Shown: one piece after another, positions 8,073-14,372 of the stretch
Layout: every line of letters begins with the position of its first letter
Position numbering within the stretch: position 1 is the first letter of the stretch
Assembly (NCBI GenBank): GCA_027578815.1
Contig: JANBTH010000584.1
Span: 1-14,372 of the forward strand
Direction: 5' to 3'
DNA: 14,372 bases
From: Coemansia sp. RSA 1804
Lineage: Eukaryota; Kickxellomycota; Kickxellomycetes; Kickxellales; Kickxellaceae
Program-made: the position numbers and the translations under genes
Notes under the pieces: generated by a model
What the model saw: only the letters and a program-made list of their open reading frames with translations
The model's database searches: none
Told to the model about the DNA's origin: nothing

Positions 8073-10879
8073 GGTTGTTGTTGCTGCGACTGGGGCTGTG
8101 TATCTCTGCGACGACCCGACGTAGACGCAACCAGTTGCGAAACGGCAGCCGACGAATGATGGTTCCGACGTAGTTGCAGCTGCGTTTGCGAAGCTGATAC
8201 GCCAAAGCCTACAGGAAGGTTTGGCGGCAAGCCTCGCCCAACCGTCGTTGCCGTTGTTGTTACCGTTACTGGCGGCGGCCCACGCATGTCGGCGTTTGCT
8301 GCAGTAGCAGAATCTGCAATCACTTTGCGCGTGTACTCGGCATCCTCCATATCCGCCCGCATTATCTCGTCAGCAAGAGCCTGACGCTCCATCAGTTTGG
8401 AGAAGGCGCGGATAACCTCGGGTTTGCCTTGCAGTAGTCGCCAAACGGTCAGAATCTTACGGCGTGTCGCACCAATGCGCCGCAGCATGTCCGACTGCTC
8501 GTCGGTGGACAGAATAAGCACCAATTCGTCAACAGCATCAACTTCCAGCTCGATTGCACGCATCTCGGGCGCAATAGTGTCAGTGATGTCGTCAATAAGC
8601 GCGTAGGCAATGTAGGCAGGCGTAACAATTGGCGGCAAAGCAATAGCCGCCCCATATTCATCGGCCCCAGAAGCAGTGTCTCCAGCAAGCGTGGGCAATG
8701 GCGATAGATCCTGCAAACGGTTGATGACATTTCCAATATGCTCCAGCTCGGCAGCCTGATGGAATGTCAGCACGCAGCTGTGCTTGAGAATGACCGAAAA
8801 GCTGGCGGTCGCAATGCCCTCGGTGCCTCTGTTAAACTCATAGTTTGACTTTGCATCCTCGTTATAGTCGATAGTGCGATAGACCATGAAGTTGTATCCG
8901 CTGAATGTCTCGAACTTGTCCCGGCCATCCTCATCAGCCATTATATCCTCAACCGTCAGCGGATGGATGCCGAATGTGCGGGCAAGCGAGGCCATTTCCT
9001 CGTTTGTTGGGTTGGTAACGTCTAGCCAGAAGCATCCGCCGCCTGTGGATGTCGCTGGCGCCGATGTTCGTGGTGCTGCTGCTGATGGTTGCTTCTGTGC
9101 GGGTTGCATTGCTGGTGGCGGAGACTGCTTTCGAGGCTCTGATTTTCTTTGTGGGCGAATAAACAGCTCGGTCTCACCTTCGCATGCCGTGCTCTTGCAC
9201 GAAGCCGAATCATCAGTCACACCCACTGCTGTTGCTGCTGTTGCTGCTGTTGCTTGTGCAGACTGTTGTAGGTTCTGATTTTGTTTTTGCTGCTGCTGCT
9301 GCTGCGAGAGTGATGCGGATTTGTCTATTGCTGTCCCCACTGGCTCGAATCCAGAAAGCCTTTCCTTGCGCAATCCGTCCAGCGTCATGCACTTGGTTGA
9401 TGCTTCAATGATATCAGCCAAACTCATATCACCACTACGCAGCCCATCAAGGGAGTGAGACTCGAATATCCCAGCCGATGCAGAGTACAGGATGAAGCGC
9501 GTATCCGACCGCTTGACAAACTGCATCTCCTGGTTCATTAATGACGTTGCCAAAGGACCAAACTCTGCAGCGCCATCCTGCACGGGTGACGACACAATAC
9601 CAGCATTTTCATGTCCCGTATGGTTTATATAGGGGGATTCATACGCAGGAGCCGCCGTTGCCAGGCCCTCAGCTCTCTTCTCGGCCGTAGGGTATGCACC
9701 AGGATGAGAAACTCCTGAGGAGCTGATTATCTTGTCCTTTTCGGCGTCAACCGACGGCCGTCTGCTGCTACCACCGCCACTGGTGTTGCTCCTGGCGCTA
9801 TGTGTGGATGACATGGAGTGTCGTTTGCGTGCAGGCATCGTCATAGTCGACCGTCTGCCTAGCAAAAACGGACCACGCTGACCGATCGCCTTTTGTGTTT
9901 GTTTCGAGTACTCGTCATCCGCACACTCGTCGGCATTAGCCACCTTGCCCTGGCGAGAAATTTCAGCCAGCGCATCGCGATCCCAGTCGGCTGTACCCAC
10001 AGCAGTAGTGCTCCGCGGAGTAGCTGATCTCTGGTTTCCATGGATGCGGCTAGGTATAGCCGAATCTCTCAAGCAATGTCCGTCTGTTGGTGCCACGGAT
10101 GCCGTATTATCGGCGGGATTGGCGGATACATTAAGGGCAGCGGAATCCTGGGAAGCGTCCCCCTGGCTGCTGCCCTCGACTGTCTCTGAGTCCGGGGCAT
10201 CCAGTAGGGAGAGCAGAAGACTTGTCAGGTCGGTCCTGGACGGACTGCTTCCACTAAGGCTACTTCTTCGGCTGCTACCACCATCGTCACCCGAGCCATC
10301 GCTGTCGGTGTCGGTGTTCTTGTTGACGATCTCGCGGAGCAGCTTGACAGCCGTCTGTCTGCGCATATTGGACGCCGACGTGAGAGACTGGTTGTGGCGG
10401 CGCAGCTGTGCGTTCTCTCTCTGCAGAACCGCAATATGATCCATGATGACAGAAACATTCAGTCGCGGCACCTGGTGCATGGCTGATGGCGGCACATGGT
10501 CTGCTCCAGCCCCGGTTCCTCCGCCGTTGGGCGAGTGATGGTGGTGGTTGTGATGGGAATCGAAGGCATGCGCTCTGGATGCAAGACCCGTGCTGCTGCC
10601 GTTTGCGCCGGGCGTCGATGCTGTGCCTAGAAGCCCCGAAAGCCCTGCAAGTTCTCCGCCGCCCGAGCCGCCAAACACAACGCCGTTAAAGCCGCCGGCC
10701 CACCCGCCGCCAGATCCGCCGCTGGGGTCGATGCCTGGCAGCCCTCCGTGGTGCTGGTTGCTGTGGGAATCGGCTGCGCTGCCATTGCTGCTGCTGGACA
10801 TTGGCCGCTGCACATTGCTTGCTCGTCTACGCACCTCGCCAGCAGCCGTCCGCAGGTTCTGTTGGTTCTGTTTGCTCAT
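7529..10879 (-). CDS. CorA-family Mg2+ transporter, Alr1/Mnr2-like
   Basis: Divalent-cation channel, expected to conduct Mg2+ across the plasma membrane (Alr1-like) or vacuolar membrane (Mnr2-like) as an oligomer. The protein has 1,116 residues, longer than yeast Alr1 or Mnr2. The first 615 residues are low-complexity and Gly/Ser-rich, with a His cluster (109-115), a likely coiled coil (about 141-187) and Arg/Ser-rich putative phosphosites. The CorA domain starts at FWLDVTNP (617 on), followed by FGIHPLTVEDI as in Alr1/Mnr2. The two C-terminal membrane segments (about 1058-1076 and 1089-1108) enclose the invariant GMN at 1076-1078 with the fungal-type VPGQ loop. The conserved helical region is interrupted at about 863-995 by a Thr/Gln-rich insert with ten consecutive CAG codons. 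The start has C at -3, a weak context. It is divergent from the Pmp3-type gene. Membrane location is undetermined. Confidence 0.94.
8042..8086 (-). repeat. Pure (CAG)10 plus mixed CAA/CAG tract encoding polyglutamine in the CorA protein
   Basis: Ten uninterrupted CTG on the + strand (8042-8071) read as CAG on the coding strand, then one Pro codon, three CAA and one CAG. They encode two Gln runs (Q10 at residues 937-946) inside the insert that splits the cytosolic CorA helices. The purity suggests recent expansion and likely strain-to-strain length variation. Confidence 0.9.
9287..9304 (-). repeat. Second short CAG/CAA polyglutamine tract in the CorA N-terminal region
   Basis: Five CAG codons and one CAA encode six Gln, followed by more Gln/Asn and by Ala/Thr repeats (GCN/ACN codons, down to about 9225), all in the disordered region before the CorA domain. 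Confidence 0.75.
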
Positions 10880-11145
10880 TAGAGTGGTTTACAAGTGTCG
10901 GTACTATCAAGGAAGAGAGGTGAAGTGGAGGAAAGGAGAGGCGCAGAGTGCGTAATGAAAAAGGAAAGGAGAAATAGGAAAAAGTATCAGAATAGCACCA
11001 TTTGCAAAGAGTATTTACAGTCAAAAAAAGAAAGAGAATAATAAAGGAAAACACTCTTTTTCTACAAAAAGAAAAAAGCACAATAACAACGGGTGTGGCG
11101 GGATGGATGATGGGGTACACATCTATGCTCCAAAATCCTCTCCTC

Positions 11146-11154
11146 CTTTATATC
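11146..11154 (-). promoter_or_regulatory. TATA box of the CorA gene
   Basis: On the minus strand GATATAAAG sits about 270 bp upstream of the CorA ATG, preceded by a GC-rich CCCCGG. Initiation 25-35 bp downstream would give an unusually long leader of about 240 nt. Confidence 0.45.
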
Positions 11155-11323
11155 CGGGGTGCAAAAAGAAGAATGGAAAAGATGAAGGAAGATGAAATCT
11201 ATAAAGCAGAAAGCGAAAAAAATGCACCATCAATGCATTGCAACAATTTGTTTGCCAAGCTAGTTTCTCTTTCTTTTTGCTGCAGAATTATTGTCCTTGG
11301 GAAAATTTTGGACAGACATATTT

Positions 11324-11329
11324 CACGTG
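11324..11329. promoter_or_regulatory. CACGTG E-box in the divergent promoter
   Basis: CACGTG is the palindromic core recognised by fungal bHLH factors such as Cbf1 or Pho4. It lies 295 bp upstream of the Pmp3-type ATG and about 170 bp beyond the CorA TATA box. Only the six-base motif supports it. Confidence 0.25.
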
Positions 11330-11623
11330 CGCCAGTCTGATGGATTAAAAGAATCAAGAACGCCAAGACCTTGTTTCTCATCCAACCTTCTTTCCCTTTG
11401 CACAGACTTTGTCTATTGCCTCCACATGACGCAAAAATCATGTCTTATTCGTTTTTGCCTTTCTTTCTTTCTTCTTTCCCAACTTTCTTTTTCGTTTGAA
11501 TTTTGGATTCCTTACATTCTTTTATACTTTAAGAAGAAATAAACGCTAACTAACTAGCTTTTTCGTTTCCTCGTTTCCACTACACACAGCCATTTCTGCT
11601 CCATTTCAAAAGAACCAATCGAA

Positions 11624-11992
11624 ATGTGCTGCTCGCTTCCAGACCTGCTGCTCATAATCCTGAGCGTGATATTCCCGCCGTTTGCAGCACTGCTGCGACG
11701 CGGGTGTGGAGCGGACTTCCTTATCAACTGCGGGCTGACAGCGCTGGGATACCTGCCGGGCCTCATCCACGCGTGGTATCTGATCAGCAAGTACCCGGCG
11801 TACGAGTACGAGATGCTTGTGGACGACGACGAGCAGCCGCGTCACCGGCACCATGTGGTTGTCATCAGCCATGGCGTGGCTGGCGGGCCGTCGCCGCAGC
11901 CCCAGGGCTATACTAGCAATAGCCCTGCCAACGAGCAGCCTCCTCCTCCGTACCAGCCGGCGCAGAAGAGCAGCAACCAGAACGCAAGCTAA
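11624..11992 (+). CDS. Pmp3/UPF0057-family membrane protein, Sna3/Sna4-like with PPPY motif
   Basis: Small hydrophobic membrane protein of the Pmp3 (proteolipid membrane potential modulator) family. It has 122 residues. Two membrane segments lie at about 5-25 and 32-54, with the family core FPPFAALLRRGCGADFLIN and the GYLPGLIHAWYL segment clearly visible. Canonical Pmp3 stops soon after this, at about 55 residues. This protein continues with an acidic patch (DDDE, 67-70), a His-containing stretch and a Pro/Gln/Ser tail with PPPY at 107-110. In yeast Sna3/Sna4, a PPxY-type motif binds the WW domains of the Rsp5 ubiquitin ligase and governs sorting to the vacuole, so a trafficking or adaptor role is more likely than that of short Pmp3. 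Cys2-Cys3 could be lipid-modified. The ATG has A at -3 and the family domain begins at once. Confidence 0.92.
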   Translation: MCCSLPDLLLIILSVIFPPFAALLRRGCGADFLINCGLTALGYLPGLIHAWYLISKYPAYEYEMLVDDDEQPRHRHHVVVISHGVAGGPSPQPQGYTSNSPANEQPPPPYQPAQKSSNQNAS

Positions 11993-12689
11993 GCTTATCC
12001 CGTCTACTTCCTCTTTCTTGTTTCATTTGTTTTATCTCTCTCTCCTCACTTCACTGTTTCTTTGTTGCAATACAACCAACCAACCAACCAACCGTCACAT
12101 TGTTAACAATATATACATATACATAAACGCTATCAAAAGAGAAAAGGAAAACCAAACCTGAGAGAGGAAAAGATGTTGTGTACGAACGTAATAAAGATGA
12201 CATCAGTCTAAATAAAAACCGTGAAGTTTTTGTCGGTCATGGAGTGAATCCGGTGAAGAAATTCATAAAACATCATTTGGCATGTTACTATTACCTGTAA
12301 CAACAACATCCCATCTCTCATAACAGATTAAAAAAGGTGTGTGGGGGAGGAATACTTGGAGAAGTGAGCCCCGTTGAGGTAACCGCAGCAACACGAACAC
12401 CACACAAGATGATGTGCGTGTTGCCACGACCAACCGCATTACTGTGCTATGACGAACAAGAACCCATTGTACTAGAAAAACGAGATGAGAGAAAGAAAGA
12501 AGAAAGGTTAGAGAGAATGAAAGAGAAAATGGGTCCACACTTATTCTACCTAGTTTCCTATTTCACAAATCCTTCCCTTCTCAAACTCCCCTAAAAGAAG
12601 AGCATGATAGGTATAGAAATATGACAAAGAGAAAGAAGGAGAAAGAGAGAAAGGCAAACCAAGTGTAGGTTTATATTTTCACCCAACAG
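11993..12689. other. 3' UTR and spacer with unassigned hairpins
   Basis: The Pmp3-type 3' UTR contains an AACC tetranucleotide repeat (about 12074-12092) and AT-rich polyadenylation-like sequence to about 12220. Beyond it are two clear inverted repeats: TGTTAC/GTAACA at 12283-12302, and an 8-bp perfect stem GCAACACG/CGTGTTGC at 12388-12424. No coding frame here has recognisable motifs. A purine-rich (AAAGAGAG-like) stretch fills 12480-12660. Confidence 0.5.
12074..12092 (+). repeat. AACC tetranucleotide repeat
   Basis: Nearly five copies of AACC in the 3' UTR of the Pmp3-type gene, about 80 bp after its stop codon. Confidence 0.7.
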
Positions 12690-13075
12690 AAGCTCACCCG
12701 ATAAAGGGTACGTCTTTGCTTCCCGCTCCCCGAAAGAGCGAGGCAGGTTACTTTTGCCAGAACAAAAGGTAAGCCGTTCTCTCTAACCATCGAAACAACA
12801 CAGACTTCAGAATCCTTTCGTAAATATATCCTCACAACTAATTCTCCCACTTCTCTCATCTTGCCAGTACGTTAAAAGCTGGGAACTAATACCTGATTAC
12901 AGGCGGCACTTTCTGCCCTGTTGTCCGGGGACTTTCACCCAAAGCCAAAAATATAAAGAATCGCCCTCTAGTCTCCCCCGTCCAATCCCTCCCCTTGGGT
13001 AAGGGGAGGAAAAAGACCAAGAAAAACATTAACAAGGACTCTCTTTCGTATGTGAAGCTTCGATAGTCGGGGATA
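12690..13075 (-). ncRNA. RMRP: RNase MRP RNA (RMRP / yeast NME1 homolog), ends approximate
   Basis: RNA subunit of RNase MRP, the nucleolar ribonucleoprotein that cleaves pre-rRNA and some mRNAs. On the minus strand the helix P4/CR-I signature GAAAGUCCCCGG is at 12936-12925. The P8 stem-loop follows (12921-12899): ACAGG/CCUGU plus GGCA/UGCC closing a GAAAG loop (12913-12909) that fits the MRP-specific GARAR consensus. As I recall them, human RMRP shares the CR-I and GGGCAGARAGUGCC blocks in the same order, and yeast NME1 shares UCGAAGCUU and GCUUUGGG. Here CGAAGC (13062-13057) can pair with GCUUUG (12944-12939) as the base of P3. A 3' CGGGG (12732-12728) is a CR-V candidate. CCCGA (13071-13067) can pair with UCGGG (12701-12697) as terminal helix P1/P2; alternatively UCCCCGA/UCGGGGA (13073-13067 with 12733-12727) does. 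About 386 nt suits fungal MRP RNAs; identity is strong, ends inferred. Confidence 0.88.
12988..13009 (-). other. Strong GC hairpin within the P3 domain of the MRP RNA
   Basis: CCUCCCCUU and AAGGGGAGG form nine perfect pairs around an ACCC loop on the RNA strand. It lies between the two strands of the inferred P3 base helix, so this P3 arm is much longer than in yeast or human. Confidence 0.7.
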
Positions 13076-13238
13076 TAATAATATATTCACAAAAGCGGTT
13101 CTTCCATAAAAGTATTCCTAACGAAAAAAGGAAAAGAGAAAAGGAAATGCAAGAGTGGACCGCTATTCGCGTGTTTTATAGCGTGAAAAGAAATAACACA
13201 TTCACCAACAATCAAGGAAAAAATTGGGAGAAAAATTT

Positions 13239-13244
13239 TTTATT
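13239..13244 (-). terminator. Poly(A) signal-like AATAAA of the COA4 gene
   Basis: AATAAA on the minus strand, about 180 nt past the COA4 stop. It is flanked by an imperfect inverted repeat (TGGGAGAAAA near 13225 with TTTTCCCA near 13250). Plausible 3'-end signal by motif and position only. Confidence 0.4.
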
Positions 13245-13424
13245 ACATTTTCCCAGCTTGAAGAAGAAAAAAAACAAGTTTACTGGGCTTGATTGATCTG
13301 GGAAAGATTATTTTATTCGGGGAGGAAAGAAGTCCTGCGATCCCCAAGTCCCAGAACACGAGTAAGCTTGCGGGCTATTCGGTTTCTTGAGCCCAGGGCT
13401 GTGATAAGCAAGCAAGAGCGGCGC

Positions 13425-13721
13425 TTACTTTCTTCTAGCCAGCAAGCTCTCGTTGCGCCTGATGCACTGTTTGAACAGCGACATCTCCAATCCACATTTG
13501 CGCCAGTCACCGCCATCAGTGTGGCACAGGATCAGACGCTCGTTCTCCATGTGGCATCCGGTGCGCTTGATCCGCTTGGTCCATTCGTCATCGTCGTCTC
13601 TGATTTCATTGCTGTCGTAGCTTTCGTGTTCAGGTGCGTGCTGGCGGATTTTGGCCGGCTCTGCACCCCCTGCTGTAGAGGGCTGGGAGTTTGTTTGTTC
13701 TGGTGTTTTGGCTGTTCCCAT
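13425..13721 (-). CDS. COA4: Cytochrome c oxidase assembly factor 4 (twin CX9C protein)
   Basis: Soluble mitochondrial intermembrane-space protein needed for assembly of respiratory complex IV. The 98 residues contain four cysteines at 56, 66, 76 and 86. Each is separated by exactly nine residues, giving two CX9C motifs joined by a nine-residue turn, the CHCH fold oxidised by the Mia40 relay. The segment DDDEWTKRIKRTGC, then DWRKC and FKQC, matches the human COA4 pattern (DPLDQLISRSGC, DWRQC, FKDC) with identical spacing. There is no cleavable mitochondrial presequence; the first 40 residues are polar and disordered, as expected for Mia40 substrates. The ATG has A at -3 and no longer in-frame alternative is needed. 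It lies upstream of and on the same strand as the MRP RNA gene. Other CHCH proteins (Cmc-type) are the main alternative. Confidence 0.88.
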   Translation of the reverse strand: MGTAKTPEQTNSQPSTAGGAEPAKIRQHAPEHESYDSNEIRDDDDEWTKRIKRTGCHMENERLILCHTDGGDWRKCGLEMSLFKQCIRRNESLLARRK

Positions 13722-13750
13722 TGTCCAAGATCAACAGCAAAAAAAAAGAA

Positions 13751-13832
13751 AAACAAACAAACAGACAAACAAGTCAACAAACAGGCAAGCAGACAGGCAA
13801 GCAGACAGGCAAGCAGACAGGCAAAAAGGCAG
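13751..13832. repeat. Degenerate tetranucleotide array with nested 12-bp repeat
   Basis: About twenty consecutive 4-bp units stay in register: first mostly AAAC/AGAC, then AGGC-AAGC-AGAC triplets forming a 12-bp higher-order repeat (ACAGGCAAGCAG) of about 3.7 copies at 13781-13824. It lies 30-110 bp upstream of the COA4 ATG, in its leader or core promoter. Confidence 0.85.
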
Positions 13833-14372
13833 GTTAGGGGAAAAGAAGGGACGAGTAGCTTACCGAGCAACAATCCGGGTGCTTTGTAAACAAAACAGGC
13901 AAAAATAAAGCATGTCCAAATCACAAATATTACTAAAATATATGACTTATTCTTTCACGTCCGTCTTTTTCACGTGGCTCAACTGAAAGGATTGCAACCA
14001 CTGTATTTGAACTAGCAGAGTCTGCTTTAAACTACAAAATAAAAACACGGGCAGGAAGAAAAAGAAGAGAAAAAGCTAACATTTACATAAATAAAAATGA
14101 AAAAACCACAAGCATATTTTCTTTATGCACACGCATCCTGATTCCCTTGTTTATTTTTTTGCTTTAAAAGTAGCCAGGGAAATAGTGGTGAAAGAAATAC
14201 AAAAACACACAAATCCAACCGATCGCTTTACTTGTTCATTTATTTCTTTCATCTTTCTTTTTTTCATCTGCTTTTCTCATGCATAGTAAAGACATGTGAT
14301 TTTTACTCTATTTCATTCGTATTATATTATATTTTGTTTTGTTATTTATTTCGTTACGCGTGTAACTAGACA
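13833..14372. other. Upstream region of COA4, no gene seen
   Basis: AT-rich spacer with no supported coding frame. Contains a CACGTG site at 13971-13976, about 250 bp upstream of the COA4 ATG, and an inverted repeat GTTAC-GCGT-GTAAC at 14353-14366 that includes ACGCGT, the MluI cell-cycle-box core. Pyrimidine-rich DNA at 14230-14280 could be the leader of a gene beyond the right edge. Confidence 0.45.
13971..13976. promoter_or_regulatory. CACGTG E-box upstream of COA4
   Basis: Six-base bHLH (Cbf1-type) core site, about 250 bp upstream of the COA4 start. Cbf1-like factors control respiratory and sulfur genes in several fungi, which would suit a complex IV assembly gene. One short motif only. 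Confidence 0.25.

Larger units (their letters stand above)
10880..11623. promoter_or_regulatory. Divergent promoter region of the CorA and Pmp3-type genes
   Basis: This 744-bp spacer separates oppositely transcribed genes. It is strongly purine/pyrimidine-skewed: the CorA leader is pyrimidine-rich on its own strand, and 11440-11520 is pyrimidine-rich toward the Pmp3-type gene, which is common in fungal promoters and leaders. It holds a TATA box for CorA, a CACGTG site and two upstream reading frames in the CorA leader. No protein gene of its own is supported. Confidence 0.6.

Noticed and set aside
9341..9362. tRNA B-box-like sequence (GGCTCGAATCC)
   Set aside because: It lies in the coding frame of the CorA gene, with no matching acceptor stem, anticodon arm or A box around it.
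10827..11120. 97-codon minus-strand frame overlapping the CorA start, considered as an overlapping uORF
   Set aside because: It begins with GTG, not ATG. The nearby ATG at 11122 is in another frame and stops after 33 codons, so no overlapping uORF is supported.
12283..12302. Possible U1 snRNA 5' end (TTACTATTACCTG)
   Set aside because: The conserved ACUUACCUG is not matched exactly and no U1 stem-loops or Sm site follow.
12337..12594. 85-codon plus-strand frame and an overlapping 91-codon minus-strand frame
   Set aside because: Low-complexity Lys/Glu/Arg or Leu/Ser sequence from a purine-rich tract, with no family resemblance.
12690..13075. RNase P RNA as an alternative identity for the minus-strand RNA
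   Set aside because: The CR-I block reads GAAAGUCCCCGG and the next loop is GARAR-type; both match MRP RNA, whereas RNase P RNAs carry a GGAANNUC-type block and lack the GARAR loop.
13781..13824. Regular 12-bp repeats considered as a CRISPR-like array
   Set aside because: Units are contiguous without spacers and the context is a fungal nuclear genome; it is a minisatellite.
13293..13889. 198-codon open frame on the plus strand
   Set aside because: It is antisense to the COA4 gene, its C-terminal half is translated simple repeat (KQTDKQVNKQ-like), and it shows no family motif. The opposite strand carries a precise CX9C pattern.

Overview
This window looks like nuclear DNA of a fungus, most likely an early-diverging ('zygomycete-grade') lineage. 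Five protein genes read as long uninterrupted frames with no visible introns. They encode eukaryotic or fungal families: a PX-domain AGC kinase, a microsomal P450, an Alr1/Mnr2-type CorA transporter, a Sna3/Sna4-type Pmp3 protein and a Coa4 twin CX9C protein. Coding DNA is moderately GC-rich, while the spacers are AT-rich with homopurine/homopyrimidine stretches, TATA boxes and microsatellites. The intron-poor layout with Ser/Gln-rich tracts would suit Kickxellomycotina, but that placement is a guess.

Layout. 15-3296 (+): PX plus AGC-family serine/threonine kinase, its frame open to the left edge. 3297-3856: spacer and P450 promoter with a 24-bp near-perfect palindrome. 3857-5443 (+): cytochrome P450. 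5444-6351: gene-poor spacer ending in a TATA box. 6352-7338 (+): inositol monophosphatase with a hairpin in its 3' UTR. 7529-10879 (-): CorA-family Mg2+ transporter, convergent with the phosphatase. 10880-11623: shared divergent promoter. 11624-11992 (+): Pmp3-fold membrane protein with a PPPY motif. 11993-12689: spacer with unassigned hairpins. About 12690-13075 (-): an RNA gene that I identify as the RNase MRP RNA. 13425-13721 (-): Coa4-like cytochrome c oxidase assembly factor, with a nested tetranucleotide/12-bp repeat in its leader. 13833-14372: no gene seen.

The genes are ordinary, separately promoted eukaryotic units and do not form an operon or cluster. Loose themes are phosphoinositide and membrane signalling (PX kinase, inositol monophosphatase), ion homeostasis (CorA, Pmp3-type protein) and core housekeeping (MRP RNA, Coa4). 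I saw no mobile element, CRISPR array or tRNA. The most informative item is the MRP RNA gene, which is invisible to protein-based annotation.
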